From NCBI RefSeq assembly GCF_029948125.1, contig NZ_JASAMB010000006.1, positions 290,565-354,564 on the forward strand: DNA of 64,000 nt, given 5' to 3'. The DNA is from Catellatospora sp. KI3 (lineage in GTDB: Bacteria > Actinomycetota > Actinomycetes > Mycobacteriales > Micromonosporaceae). The notes under the pieces are model-generated. The model searched no databases and was not told where the DNA came from. It saw only the letters and a list, made by a program, of their open reading frames with translations. Shown here one piece after another: positions 16,028-25,754 of the stretch. Position 1 is the first letter of the stretch. Each line of letters opens with the position of its first letter. The translations under genes and the position numbers were made by a program.

Positions 16028-16752
16028 ACCGGCAGCTGGCCATGTTCTCCGCCGAGTCGGTGCGGCCCTCGCCGTACGACCTGTCGGGGCTGCTCATCGG
16101 GCCCGGCCAGGTGACCCGGATGGGCGGCACGGCCCGGGTGTCGACGGTGGTGGACGCCGCCTGGCGGGTGCACGCGCTGGCGGCCGAGTTCACCGCGCGC
16201 GGCCTGGAGACCTCCTGGGAGGAGGCCGCGATCGAGGGCCACTTCGGGGTGCGTACGTCGTACACGGGGATTCTGGCGCCGCTGGGCGAGGCCTGGCTGC
16301 GCGGCTCGGGCAAGCGCCCGCCCGCGGGGTTCGCCCTGGACGGCGCCCGGCTGCGGCTGTGGTTCGCGGCGGCGGGCACGGTCGAACCCGAGGGCGACGG
16401 CGCGACGCTGCGGCTGGGTGCCAGCGACGAGCACTGCGGCGCGGTGGCGCTGCGCGCGTTCACCGCCCTGGCCAGCGCCGCCGAGTTGGCGAAGGGCCCG
16501 GCGCTGCGGATCAGCGGGCGGCGGCGGGTGGCCCGGCTGCGGGAGCTGATCGGCGAGCGCCCCCACGTGGCGCCGCCGGGCACCTGGCCCGGCGACGCCA
16601 CGTTCGCCGCGGAGTCCGACGCGACGTCGGCGCGGCGACCCACCCCGGCTCCGAAGTCGCCCCCCGCGACTGTCGAAGCGCCGAGTGCCGAGGAGTGGCT
16701 GCTACTGGATCAGCGTCCGGCCGGCACGGGGACCGACTCGACCGGGCCGTAG
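16018..16752 (+). CDS. Conserved actinobacterial protein of unknown function
   Basis: This protein has 244 residues from the GTG at 16018; an ATG at 16042 is an alternative. It begins YDLSGLLIGPGQV.RMGGTARVS after a short leader, contains HFGVRTSYTG and ends in a Pro/Thr/Ala-rich tail (about 200-244). Codon use is strongly coding. I recognise it only as a family found beside hppA in actinomycetes and can give no activity. Its last 43 bp overlap the convergent VanX-like gene, which both codon patterns support. Confidence 0.7.
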   Translation: MSLNRQLAMFSAESVRPSPYDLSGLLIGPGQVTRMGGTARVSTVVDAAWRVHALAAEFTARGLETSWEEAAIEGHFGVRTSYTGILAPLGEAWLRGSGKRPPAGFALDGARLRLWFAAAGTVEPEGDGATLRLGASDEHCGAVALRAFTALASAAELAKGPALRISGRRRVARLRELIGERPHVAPPGTWPGDATFAAESDATSARRPTPAPKSPPATVEAPSAEEWLLLDQRPAGTGTDSTGP

Positions 16753-17372
16753 CGGGCCGAGGCTGCGCCGGTGACGTGCGCCCAGTAGCGGTCGCCGTAG
16801 GACCAGTGCCACCACTCGGTCGGGTAGTTGACCATGCCGACCGAGGTCAGCGCGTCGCCGAGGATGCGGCGATGGCGGGCTGCCTCGGCGGAGACGTTGG
16901 CCGAGTCGGTGTGGCAGGCCTCGCTGTCGGTGTCGTTGACCTGGGTCCCCATCCAGATCTCGGTCCCGTCGGCGGTGCACAGCGTGAGGTCGACCGCGGC
17001 GCCGGCCACGTGCGGGGCGACCTCGGGCGGCGAGATGTAGCGGCTCGCCCGCCGGTGGTACCAGTCGTCGTCGCGGCCGGGTTGGATGCCGCGCAGCCGC
17101 TGCTTGTGCGCGTCGAAGTACTCGCGCTGCAGGCGCATCGGCCGGTAGCACTCGACGATGAGCAGCCGCAGCCCCGACGGCAGCAGGGTCTGCGCGGTGA
17201 CCAGCCGGTCCACCACGCTCAGGCGGACGTGCGCGAAGGCGCCGTCCGGATCGGCCAGCCGGTCGTCGAGCCGTAGCGCCCCCACGGTCCGCAGATCGAT
17301 CAACGCCTCCTGGCAGTCGGTCACCGGGGTCTGCACGACCGCGGCATCCGACAGCAGCACCATCTCCGCCAT
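16710..17372 (-). CDS. VanX-like D-Ala-D-Ala dipeptidase (peptidase M15D)
   Basis: This 220-aa zinc peptidase carries the VanX motif set: ECYRP with Arg77, HVAGAAVDLTL giving zinc ligands His121 and Asp128, and TEWWHWSYGDRYWA giving catalytic Glu186 and zinc ligand His189. The family hydrolyses free D-Ala-D-Ala. Without vanH/vanA nearby, a house-keeping role in peptidoglycan turnover is more likely than glycopeptide resistance. No signal peptide is present, so it is cytoplasmic. ATG 17372 is preceded by a GGGGAAGGGGGAAG purine run that can act as the ribosome binding site. Confidence 0.9.
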   Translation of the reverse strand: MAEMVLLSDAAVVQTPVTDCQEALIDLRTVGALRLDDRLADPDGAFAHVRLSVVDRLVTAQTLLPSGLRLLIVECYRPMRLQREYFDAHKQRLRGIQPGRDDDWYHRRASRYISPPEVAPHVAGAAVDLTLCTADGTEIWMGTQVNDTDSEACHTDSANVSAEAARHRRILGDALTSVGMVNYPTEWWHWSYGDRYWAHVTGAASARYGPVESVPVPAGR

Positions 17373-17548
17373 GACACTTCCCCCTTCCCCCCGTGCCCAG
17401 GCGTATGTGTGCCGGATACGGGTGGCTGGCCCCGTGCCCAGCCACCCGTATCTCCGACGGCTGTCATCTTTCCGGCAGACGCTTTAACTTTTCTGTAATT
17501 GACCAGGTCGGATGGCCTGCGGTGCACATCGGAGGCCGATTCCCACGG

Positions 17549-20500
17549 TCAGTGGCCGGGCGCGTACTCCACGTACTCGCGCGCGCCGTGGTCGTGGAAG
17601 ACCTTGCGGGCGCGGTCGCGAGCCGCGGCGGCCCCTTCGCGGTCGCCGCGGGCGCTCAGCAGCGCCGCGCGGTCGCGGTCCAGGCGCGCCTGCCACAGCG
17701 GCACGTCCATGGTCTGCCAGATGCCCAGCGCCGCGTCCAGGCAGGCCTCGGCCAGGTCCAGCCGGTCGCAGGTCAGGTGCAGCTGCCCGAGTACGCGCAG
17801 CGTGGCCGCCTGCCCCCAGCGGTCGCCCATGGTGTGGCTCACCGACAGGGCCCACTCCAGCCGGGGCAGCGCCTCGTCCGGGAACCCCTGCCGCAGCCGC
17901 GTCTTGGCCAGCGCCCGCACCGCGTACGCCTCCATCAGCTCGTCGCGCTGCTCGTGGAAGATCTCCACGGACAGCTCGCACAGCTCCCGCGCCCGGTCCC
18001 ACTCGTCCCGGGCCCGGTGATAGAGCCCCAGCGTGCGCAGCGTGTGGCCCTCGCCCAGCCGGCTGCCCACCCGCCGGTACGCCGCCAGCGACTCGAACAG
18101 GTCCTCCCACGCGCCGGGGTAGTCGCCCAGCTCCAGCCGGATCGACCCGGCCAGCCGCCGCGCGTACCCGATGCCGGTGTCGTCGCCCGCCTCGTGCAGC
18201 AGCACCACCGCCTGGTCCAGGAAGTGGATGCCCTCGGCCAGGCGGCCCGGTTCCCGGCAGGCGATGCCCAGCCCGGCCAGCGCGGCGGCCTGCCCAGGCT
18301 GGTCGTCCAGGTCGCGGAACAGGCTCAGCGCGGCCCGGAAGTGGCGCCGCGCGTCGGCGTAGTGGTCCTGGTCGTAGCGCAGCTGACCCAGCTCGGTCAG
18401 GATCACCGCCTCGTCCTGCGGCAGGCCGGCCTCGCGGGCCGCGCTCAGGGCCGCCTCGACGACCCGGCTGCGCGCCTCGAACCGGTTGGTGCCCATGAAC
18501 GCCGACGCGTTGCGGGACGAGGCGAACTCGCACACCAGGTCGTACATGCCCAGCGCACCCGCGCGCTCGACGCCCGCGGCCAGCGCCGACTGCTCGGCCT
18601 CGAACCAGTCCCACGGGTCGGCGATGACCAGCGCGGTCACCTCGTCGTCGACCGGGAAGAAGGTCGACGGGGCGCGGCGCCAGCGCATCTCGGCCGGCGG
18701 CGACTCGGCCGCGGCCCGGTTGATCAGCGCCAGCCAGCCGCGCAGCGCCCGCGCCACCGCGTCGGTCAGCTCCTGCGGCGGCTCCTCGATCACCGCGCAC
18801 TCGCGGGCGTAGAGGCGGATGAGGTCGTGCAGCCGGTAGCGCATGCCGCCCATCCGGTCCACCCCGACGAACTCCACCAGGTGCTCGTCGACGAGGCGCT
18901 CCACCAGCTCCTCGGCGTCGGCCAGCGGCGCCGAGGCCAGCCAGGAAACCACCCAGGGCGAGAAGTCGGGCACCCCGAAGTAGCCCAGCCGCCGCAGCAC
19001 CGAGCGCGCGTCGGCCTCCAGCGCGCGGTAGCTGACCTCGATCGTGCTGCGTACCCCCACATCGCCCACGGACAGGTGGTTCAGCCGCCTGCTCTCGTCG
19101 GCCAGCTTGTCGGCCAGCTGCCGCAGCGGCAGCGTACGGCGGCCCGCGAGCCGGGCGCTGACGATGCGCAGCGCCAGCGGCAGCCCGTCGCAGTACTCGA
19201 TGATCCGGGCCGCGGCGGGCAGGTCCGCGTCGATGCGCTCGGTCCCGGCCAGCCGCCGCAGCAGCTGCAGCGCCTCGCCCGGGTCGAGCATCGGCAGCTC
19301 GGTCAGCACCGCCCCGGCCAGGCCGGGCAGCCGGTCCCGGCTGGTCACCAGCACGGCGCTGCCGGTGCTGCCCGGCAGCAGCGGGCGCACCTGCGCCTCG
19401 GACCCGGCGTCGTCGAGCAGCACCAGCATCCGGCGCTGCGCGAGCAGGCTGCGGTACAGGTCGGCCCGCTCGGCCGCGCCGTCGGGCAGCTGCGACTGGT
19501 CGACGCCGAGCGCGCGCAGGAACCGAGCCAGGATCTCGGCCGGGTCGGCCGGGGCGTCGGACATGCCGTGCAGCTCGGCGTACAGCTGCCCGTCCGGGAA
19601 GTCGGCGGTGAGCTGGTGGGCCACCCGAGCGGCCAGGGTCGACTTGCCGGTGCCGCCGGGACCGGCGATCACCTGTACGGCGGGCAGCCCGCCCTCGCGC
19701 AGCCGCAGCGCCGTGACCAGCCGGTCCACCTGATCGCCCCGGCCGGTGAAGTCGGCGGGCACCGGCGGCAGCTGCGCCGGCACCGGGTGCACCGCCCCCG
19801 AGGCGGCCTGCTCCGGTGAGCTCGACGTGGCGGCCAGCAGCTCGGTCTCGCCGCGCAGGATGGCGTGGTGCAGCGCGGTCAGCTCCGGCCCCGGCTCGAC
19901 CCCCAGCTCGTCGATGAGCACCTCGCGCGCGTCGCGGAAGCAGGCCAGCGCGTCGGCCTGGCGGCCCAGCCGGTAGTAGACCGTCATCAGCTGGCAGCGC
20001 AGCCGCTCGTTGGTCGGATTGCGGCCGACCAGGACGGTCAGCTCGCCGACCAGCTCGCCCCACTGGCCCTGCGCGATCTCGGCGGCGATGCGCTCCTCGG
20101 CGGCGGCCACGCGCATCTCGTCCAGCCGGGCGGCGTCGGCGGCCAGCCCGGTCTCGGCCAGCCCGGCCAGGGCGGCACCCTCCCACAGCGACTCGGCGCG
20201 GCGCAGCAGGTTGGCGGTCAGCGGATGGTCACCGGCCGCCGCGGCGCCGCGGGCCTGGGCGACCAGGTCGGCGAACAGGTCGCGGTCCAGCGAGCCGGCC
20301 GGGATGCGCACCGTGTAGCCCGGGGCGGTGGTGGCGATGACGTCCTCGACGCCGCGTGCCGCGAAGGCCCGGCGCAGGCTGGAGACGTACGTCTGGATCA
20401 GGGCGCGGGCGCTGTCGGGCGGGTCGACGCCCCACAGCACGTCGACCAGGCGCTCGGTCGGCACGACCCGGCCGTGCTCGAGCAGCAGCGCCGCGAACAG

Positions 20501-20599
20501 CGCTTTGGGCTTGGTCCCGCCCAGCGGCACAGACTCCCCGGCGACTGTGGCGCTGACGGGCCCGAGCAGCCGGAACTCCACTTCGCACCTCACCGTCAC
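17549..20599 (-). CDS. AfsR/SARP-family transcriptional regulator (DNA-binding, BTAD, NB-ARC, TPR)
   Basis: This 1016-aa STAND regulator has domains in order: an OmpR-like winged helix (about 5-95, FRLLGPVSA through YVSSLRRAF), a bacterial transcriptional activation domain (about 100-250), an NB-ARC NTPase with P-loop GPGGTGKST near residue 310 and LLDDAGSEAQV, and a C-terminal TPR array from about 650. AfsR-type proteins bind ATP, oligomerise and activate secondary-metabolism or developmental genes. No biosynthetic cluster is in view, so it may act globally or on the divergent protease gene, with which it shares a 241-bp promoter region. The GTG at 20599 is the assumed start; GTG 20593 is also possible. 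Confidence 0.9.
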   Translation of the reverse strand: MTVRCEVEFRLLGPVSATVAGESVPLGGTKPKALFAALLLEHGRVVPTERLVDVLWGVDPPDSARALIQTYVSSLRRAFAARGVEDVIATTAPGYTVRIPAGSLDRDLFADLVAQARGAAAAGDHPLTANLLRRAESLWEGAALAGLAETGLAADAARLDEMRVAAAEERIAAEIAQGQWGELVGELTVLVGRNPTNERLRCQLMTVYYRLGRQADALACFRDAREVLIDELGVEPGPELTALHHAILRGETELLAATSSSPEQAASGAVHPVPAQLPPVPADFTGRGDQVDRLVTALRLREGGLPAVQVIAGPGGTGKSTLAARVAHQLTADFPDGQLYAELHGMSDAPADPAEILARFLRALGVDQSQLPDGAAERADLYRSLLAQRRMLVLLDDAGSEAQVRPLLPGSTGSAVLVTSRDRLPGLAGAVLTELPMLDPGEALQLLRRLAGTERIDADLPAAARIIEYCDGLPLALRIVSARLAGRRTLPLRQLADKLADESRRLNHLSVGDVGVRSTIEVSYRALEADARSVLRRLGYFGVPDFSPWVVSWLASAPLADAEELVERLVDEHLVEFVGVDRMGGMRYRLHDLIRLYARECAVIEEPPQELTDAVARALRGWLALINRAAAESPPAEMRWRRAPSTFFPVDDEVTALVIADPWDWFEAEQSALAAGVERAGALGMYDLVCEFASSRNASAFMGTNRFEARSRVVEAALSAAREAGLPQDEAVILTELGQLRYDQDHYADARRHFRAALSLFRDLDDQPGQAAALAGLGIACREPGRLAEGIHFLDQAVVLLHEAGDDTGIGYARRLAGSIRLELGDYPGAWEDLFESLAAYRRVGSRLGEGHTLRTLGLYHRARDEWDRARELCELSVEIFHEQRDELMEAYAVRALAKTRLRQGFPDEALPRLEWALSVSHTMGDRWGQAATLRVLGQLHLTCDRLDLAEACLDAALGIWQTMDVPLWQARLDRDRAALLSARGDREGAAAARDRARKVFHDHGAREYVEYAPGH

Positions 20600-20760
20600 A
20601 CCTCAGCGGCGCCCAGTGTAGCGGCCCGGTGACCAGGGCAAAGCGTCTCGCGCCAGGTCACCAGGGCCGCCGGGTCCTGCCGCACCGCGTTCCCGCGCAG
20701 GTCCCGGCGCTGTGTCGGCGCGAAACCTTCAGCTGTGCGTAATCACAGCGCCACCAGCGA

Positions 20761-20796
20761 GTTGGCGGGCTTTCGCCATGACGGAACCCCGCCAAC
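20761..20796. promoter_or_regulatory. Inverted repeat in the afsR-like/protease divergent promoter
   Basis: GTTGGCGGG (20761-20769) and CCCGCCAAC (20788-20796) are perfect 9-bp arms with an 18-bp spacer, centred about 60 bp before the protease start. It could be an operator for a dimeric regulator. It is not a plausible terminator for either gene. Confidence 0.4.
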
Positions 20797-20804
20797 GACG
20801 CCTA

Positions 20805-20834
20805 TTCACCTGAGGGGTCGCCGACCGGTAGACC
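20805..20834 (+). promoter_or_regulatory. Candidate leaderless promoter of the secreted protease
   Basis: TTCACC (20805-20810) and TAGACC (20829-20834) are spaced 18 bp. The -10 box ends 6 bp before the protease ATG at 20841, and no Shine-Dalgarno sequence precedes that ATG, so the transcript probably starts at the start codon. Confidence 0.45.
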
Positions 20835-20840
20835 CTTGTC

Positions 20841-23800
20841 ATGTTCTCCCCCTCACAGCCTTCCGGCTCCCGGCGCAGACGCTGGCAGCTGATCTCGGCG
20901 GCCGCCGCGGTGCCGCTGCTGGCGGCGGGTCTCGCCGTCGTGCAGGCGCCCGCACTGGCCGCGCCGAGCAAGCCACTCGTGCCCGCCAAGCCCTCGGCGA
21001 CCCACAAGGTCACCCTGGTCACCGGCGATGTCGTCACCGTCACCACGATGTCTGACGGCCGGCAGATCGCCGATGTCGACCGGCCGGACAACGCCGTCGG
21101 CGGCGTGAAGATCCAGGAGATCAAGGGCGACCTCTACGTCATCCCGGACGAGGCCGCGTCGCTGCTGTACGCGAACAAGCTGGACCGGCGCCTGTTCGAC
21201 GTCACGGACCTGATCGAGATGGGCTACGACGACGCCAGGTCGAGCCAGGTGCCGCTGATCGCGACGTACACCCAGCCCAAGGCGAAGACCAAGGCGGCCG
21301 ACCCGGCGGCCCCGCGCGGCAGCAGGCTGGTGCGCAGGCTGGCGGGCGTCCACGGTGCCGCGCTGTCGGCCGACAAGCGGCAGACGCGCACCTTCTGGAC
21401 CACCATCGCGTCACCGGCCGCCGCCACGGCGGGCAAGGGCAGCACCACCCTGGGCTCGGGCGTGGCGAAGCTGTGGCTCGACGGCCGGGTGAAGGTGAAC
21501 CTGAAGGAGAGCGTGCCGCTGATCGGCGCGCCCGAGGCCTGGGCGGCCGGGTACGACGGCCACGGCGTCAAGATCGCCGTGCTGGACACCGGCATCGACA
21601 CCACCCACCCCGACCTGGCCACCCAGATCGACGGCACCGCGAGCTTCGTGCCCGGCGAGACCGTCATCGACATCCACGGCCACGGCACCCACGTCGCCTC
21701 GACGATCGTGGGCACCGGCGCCGCCTCCGGCGGTGACTACAAGGGCGTGGCGCCCGGCGCCGACCTGATCGTCGGCAAGGTGCTCGGCGGCGAGGAGGGC
21801 TACGGCGCCGACTCGTGGGTCATGGCCGGCATGGAGTGGGCGGCCCAGCAGGGCGCCGACATCGTCAGCATGAGCCTCGGCGACACCACCCCGTCCGACG
21901 GCACCGACCCGATGTCGATGGCGGTCGACCAGCTGTCCGCGCAGTACGGCACGCTGTTCGTCATCGCCGCCGGCAACGCCGGTCCGGAGACGATCTCGGC
22001 ACCCGGCGCGGCCGCCTCGGCGCTGACCGTCGCCGCGACCGACAAGCAGGACCAGCTGGCGTACTTCTCCAGCACCGGCCCGCTGACCAACGGCGCGATG
22101 AAGCCTGACATCTCCGCGCCCGGCGTGGACATCACGGCCGCCCGCTCGCAGCAGCAGACCACCCCGGCCAACGACGGCATGTACTGGACCATCAGCGGCA
22201 CCTCGATGGCCACCCCGCACGTGTCCGGCGCGGCCGCGATCCTGAAGCAGCGGCACCCCGACTGGACCGGCCAGCAGCTCAAGGAGGCGCTGATGAGCAG
22301 CGCCAAGGGCCTGGCCGAGTGGTACAGCCCGTACGAGGTCGGCACCGGCCGCGTCGACGTGGCCGCCGCCGTCCGCAACACGGTCCGCGGCACCGGGACG
22401 CTGTTCTTCGGCAACTACACGTGGCCGCACCAGCCGAGCGAGACCGCCGTCACCAAGGACCTGACCTTCACCAACAGCGGCACCGCCGACACCACGCTGA
22501 ACCTGGCGCTGACCAACACCGACGGCACCTTCACGCTGGGCGCGAGCACCGTCACCGTCCCGGCCGGCGGCACCGCCTCGGTCCCGGTGACCGGTGACCC
22601 GCAGACCGCCCCCACCGGCCGCAGCGTCGGCTACGTGGTCGGCACCGACGCGGCCACCGGCCAGGCGGTGACCCGTACCTCCGTGGGCCTGCTCAAGGAG
22701 GACGAGCGCTACGACCTGACCATCAAGCTGGTCGGCCGCGACGGCAAGCCCGCCGCGGGCTACGTCGGGATCAACCTGGCGGGCGACGGCTGGCCGTGGG
22801 CGCAGTACGTCGACGGCTCGACCACCCTGCGCCTGCCGCCGGGTGCGTACACCCTGACGACGTCCCTCGACGTCGCGGGTGAGAAGCCGGACCGCAGCGG
22901 TCTGGCCGTCCTGGTCGCCCCGGAGGTCCTGCTCACGGGCGGCTCCGCCGAGGTCGTGTTCGACGCGCGCAAGGCGCGGCTGCTGGAGACCCAGGCGCCG
23001 CAGCGCGCCGAGGACCGCCAGCGCAAGGTGGACTTCAACGTCCACTACCGCGACCTCGACCCGTACTTCGACTTCCGCAGCGCCTACCAGATCCCGATGG
23101 CGTACGACGACATCTACGTGTCGCCGACGCAGCAGATGACCAGGGGCGACTTCACCCTGACCACCCGCTGGCGCAAGGGTGAGGCGCTGATCAGCGTGAG
23201 CGCGGTGGCCGGCCTGGTCCAGTTCGACACGATGACGCAGGCGGGCAGCGCCCTGGGCACGGCCTCGGAGACGCTGCGCGCGATCTACGCCGGCAAGGGC
23301 GCGGCGGCCGACTACAGCAAGGTCAAGGCCAAGGGCAAGCTCGTCGTCGTGGAGCGCAGCGACACGGTGACGCCCGAGGAGCGCACCGCCGCCGCGATCG
23401 CGGCCGGGGCCAAGGCCCTGGTCGTGGTCAACGACCAGCCCGGCGGCCTGCTGGAGTACGTCGGCGAGTCGACGATCCCGGTCGCCTCGGTGCACCGTGA
23501 CGCCGGCAAGACCCTCATCGCCCTGGCCAAGCTGGGCTTCTTCAACCTGCGGGTGAAGCAGACCGAGTACACGCCGTTCATCTACGACCTGGCCCGCGAC
23601 TACCTGGGCCAGGTGCCGAACCAGCCGCTGGTGTACAAGCCGAGCCAGCGCGACCTGGCGAGGATCGACGCCCGCTACTACAACGCGGCCGAGCCGGGCG
23701 ACGCGTCCGGCTACCGCTACGACCTGACGCTCAGCCCTTCGCTCGGCTTCCACGAGCGCGAGTGGCACCCGGGCACCCGGGTCGAGTGGGTCACCCCGAA

Positions 23801-24599
23801 CCAGGTGTGGGTCGAGTCGCACGCGCAGAACCTGAACAGCGAGCTGCCGTGGGAGATGGTGTCGGGCGTCAACACGTACGCCAAGGGCAGCACGACCCGC
23901 CTGGACTGGTTCGCCCCGGCGACCCGCCCCGGGTTCAGCGACTCGTTCGGCGTGTACAACTCGCGCGCCCAGAACTTCATGACCTGGAACGTCCAGCCGT
24001 GGAGCTCCTCCAGCGACACGATGCGGCTCGGCGGCTACCTGCCGTGGGGTGCCACCCCGACCCACCTGCAGGTCTTCCAGGGCGACACGCTGCTGCGCGA
24101 CAACCAGTTCAGCGCGGACATGCAGTGGCAGGAGGTGCCCGCGGGCAACCTGCCCTACCGCGCCGTCCTGGACGCGGAGCGGCCCGGTGACCAGTTCCGG
24201 CTGTCGACCCGCACCCACAGCGAGTGGACCTGGATGTCGGACTACGTGGACTCGGACTACTTCCAGCCGTTCTCGGTGCTGAACCTGGACTACAAGCTGG
24301 AGTCCGACCTGCACGGCGACGTGAAGGCGAACGCGGTGCAGCAGATCTCGCTGCACCCGGTCTCGATGGACCTGGGCACCGTGCCCGGCAAGGTCGTCAA
24401 GGTGACCCTGTCGGTCTCCTACGACGACGGTGCCACCTGGCAGAAGGTGACCCTGGCCAAGGGCGCGAACGGCTACTGGACCGGTTCGTTCAAGACTGCG
24501 AACAAGGCCGGCGGCTTCGTCTCGGTGCGCGCGAGCGCCGAGACCGACAGCGGCTACAGCGTCAAGAACGAGATCATCCGGGCGTACGGCCTGCGATGA
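20841..24599 (+). CDS. Secreted subtilisin-like serine protease (S8) with PA insert
   Basis: This 1252-aa exported protease opens with a signal peptide (RRRR, hydrophobic core, then ALAAP), followed by a propeptide starting near HKVTLVTGDVVTV. The S8 catalytic triad is Asp249 (VLDTGID), His281 (HGHGTHVAS) and Ser455 (GTSMATPHVSG). The oxyanion Asn is in VIAAGNAGPE. A PA-type domain (about 815-870, KGKLVVVERSDTV, AGAKALVVVND) and a long beta-rich C-terminal region follow. It probably degrades extracellular protein. The next gene encodes a TrmB/LuxR-type regulator, a pairing I recall for these proteases. A GC-rich terminator follows. Confidence 0.95.
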   Translation: MFSPSQPSGSRRRRWQLISAAAAVPLLAAGLAVVQAPALAAPSKPLVPAKPSATHKVTLVTGDVVTVTTMSDGRQIADVDRPDNAVGGVKIQEIKGDLYVIPDEAASLLYANKLDRRLFDVTDLIEMGYDDARSSQVPLIATYTQPKAKTKAADPAAPRGSRLVRRLAGVHGAALSADKRQTRTFWTTIASPAAATAGKGSTTLGSGVAKLWLDGRVKVNLKESVPLIGAPEAWAAGYDGHGVKIAVLDTGIDTTHPDLATQIDGTASFVPGETVIDIHGHGTHVASTIVGTGAASGGDYKGVAPGADLIVGKVLGGEEGYGADSWVMAGMEWAAQQGADIVSMSLGDTTPSDGTDPMSMAVDQLSAQYGTLFVIAAGNAGPETISAPGAAASALTVAATDKQDQLAYFSSTGPLTNGAMKPDISAPGVDITAARSQQQTTPANDGMYWTISGTSMATPHVSGAAAILKQRHPDWTGQQLKEALMSSAKGLAEWYSPYEVGTGRVDVAAAVRNTVRGTGTLFFGNYTWPHQPSETAVTKDLTFTNSGTADTTLNLALTNTDGTFTLGASTVTVPAGGTASVPVTGDPQTAPTGRSVGYVVGTDAATGQAVTRTSVGLLKEDERYDLTIKLVGRDGKPAAGYVGINLAGDGWPWAQYVDGSTTLRLPPGAYTLTTSLDVAGEKPDRSGLAVLVAPEVLLTGGSAEVVFDARKARLLETQAPQRAEDRQRKVDFNVHYRDLDPYFDFRSAYQIPMAYDDIYVSPTQQMTRGDFTLTTRWRKGEALISVSAVAGLVQFDTMTQAGSALGTASETLRAIYAGKGAAADYSKVKAKGKLVVVERSDTVTPEERTAAAIAAGAKALVVVNDQPGGLLEYVGESTIPVASVHRDAGKTLIALAKLGFFNLRVKQTEYTPFIYDLARDYLGQVPNQPLVYKPSQRDLARIDARYYNAAEPGDASGYRYDLTLSPSLGFHEREWHPGTRVEWVTPNQVWVESHAQNLNSELPWEMVSGVNTYAKGSTTRLDWFAPATRPGFSDSFGVYNSRAQNFMTWNVQPWSSSSDTMRLGGYLPWGATPTHLQVFQGDTLLRDNQFSADMQWQEVPAGNLPYRAVLDAERPGDQFRLSTRTHSEWTWMSDYVDSDYFQPFSVLNLDYKLESDLHGDVKANAVQQISLHPVSMDLGTVPGKVVKVTLSVSYDDGATWQKVTLAKGANGYWTGSFKTANKAGGFVSVRASAETDSGYSVKNEIIRAYGLR

Positions 24600-24610
24600 G
24601 TCACCAAGGT

Positions 24611-24640
24611 GGGCCCCGGGGAGGCGACTTCCCGGGGCCC
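24611..24640 (+). terminator. Terminator hairpin after the S8 protease
   Basis: GGGCCCCGGG (24611-24620) and CCCGGGGCCC (24631-24640) form a perfect 10-bp stem with a 10-nt loop, 11 bp after the stop codon. Confidence 0.75.
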
Positions 24641-24733
24641 GTCCCGTCTGACCGCCCGTCAACAGGGACTATTCAAGCTTCCGCGCCGTGGCGCATACTC
24701 TCCCCGCAGTCATCGCCGATGGGGAGGGTGCCG

Positions 24734-25723
24734 ATGCTGGGCGCGCTGGGGCTCGACCCCGCCGAGGAGCGGGTCTACCGGGCCCTGCTCAGCCGCCCCG
24801 CCGCCACCGCGATGCTGCTGGCCGACGTGCTGGAGCTGCCCGAGCCGGAGGTGGACCGGGCGCTGGCGCGGCTGGTCGAGTGCGGCCTGGCCCTGCGCTC
24901 CGGCGGCGAGGCGTACGTCTCCGCGCCGCCCGCGATGGCGCTCGGCGCCATGATCACCGAACGGCGCGACGGCCTGCGGATGGCCGAGCAGGCACTGGTC
25001 ACGCTCGCCGAGGAGCACCGCGCGGCGGTGGCCGGGCGCAGCATCGGCGAACTGATCGAGGTCCTGTCCGGCGTCGACGCCATCCGCCACCGGTTCCAGC
25101 AGGTGCAGCAGGCGGCCCGCAAGGAGATCCGGCACTTCGTCACCGCGCCGTACATCGCGGTGCCGCCGGGGTCGAACGCCCAGGAGGACGCCGCCGCCGA
25201 GCGCGGGGTGCGCTTCCGCGTGGTGCTGGAGCGGCCGGTGCTGTCCGAGCCCGGCATCGTGCCGGAGATCATCGACTCGCTGCGGCGCGGGCTGGAGCTG
25301 CGGGTCGCCGACTCGCTGCCGATGAAGCTGATCCTGGCCGACGAGGAGCTGGCCCTGGTGCCGATCGCGGTGTCGTTCCTGCCAGGCAGCGAGCCCGGCG
25401 CGGTCCTGCTGCACCGCAGCGCGCTGCTGTCGGCGCTGGAGGCGCTGTTCGAGATCGTCTGGCAGCGGGCGTACCCGCTGGAGCTGGCCGCGTTCGCGTC
25501 GGGTGAGGCGACGTACACGGAGCTCGCGACCGACGGGCCGACCGAGCTGGACCGGCGGATCCTGGCCCTGCTGCTCTCCGGCCTGACCGATCAGGCGGTG
25601 GCCACCCAGCTCGACCTCTCCCTGCGGACACTCCAGCGCCGCCTGCGCCACCTGATGGACCTGGCCGCCGTCGACACCCGCATGCAGCTCGGCTGGCACG
25701 CCGCCCGCCACGGCTGGGCCTGA
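24734..25723 (+). CDS. TrmB-like/LuxR-type transcriptional regulator
   Basis: This 329-aa regulator has an N-terminal winged helix of TrmB type (LDPAEERVYRALLSRP, ELPEPEVDRALARLVECGL), a middle sugar-sensor-like region with FQQVQQAARKEIRHF, and a C-terminal LuxR-type helix-turn-helix (ALLLSGLTDQAVATQLDLSL, then TLQRRLRHLMDL). The ATG at 24734 follows GGGGAGGG by 6 bp. It lies directly downstream of the large S8 protease but behind a terminator, so it is probably transcribed alone and may control that protease. The family usually sits beside a secreted subtilase. Confidence 0.82.
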   Translation: MLGALGLDPAEERVYRALLSRPAATAMLLADVLELPEPEVDRALARLVECGLALRSGGEAYVSAPPAMALGAMITERRDGLRMAEQALVTLAEEHRAAVAGRSIGELIEVLSGVDAIRHRFQQVQQAARKEIRHFVTAPYIAVPPGSNAQEDAAAERGVRFRVVLERPVLSEPGIVPEIIDSLRRGLELRVADSLPMKLILADEELALVPIAVSFLPGSEPGAVLLHRSALLSALEALFEIVWQRAYPLELAAFASGEATYTELATDGPTELDRRILALLLSGLTDQAVATQLDLSLRTLQRRLRHLMDLAAVDTRMQLGWHAARHGWA

Positions 25724-25754
25724 CCGGCGCGGTCCCTGCGGCGCCGCGCCCGGG

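Noticed and set aside
16710..17372. Vancomycin resistance locus
   Set aside because: Only the VanX-like gene is present; no vanH, vanA-type ligase or VanRS pair around it.
17549..20599. Cluster-situated regulator of an antibiotic cluster
   Set aside because: No polyketide, peptide or other biosynthetic genes occur in the 64 kb.
21411..24662. A 1083-codon open frame antisense to the S8 protease
   Set aside because: Low-complexity Arg/Gly/His composition, mirrors codon bias of the protease, no motif or ribosome binding site.
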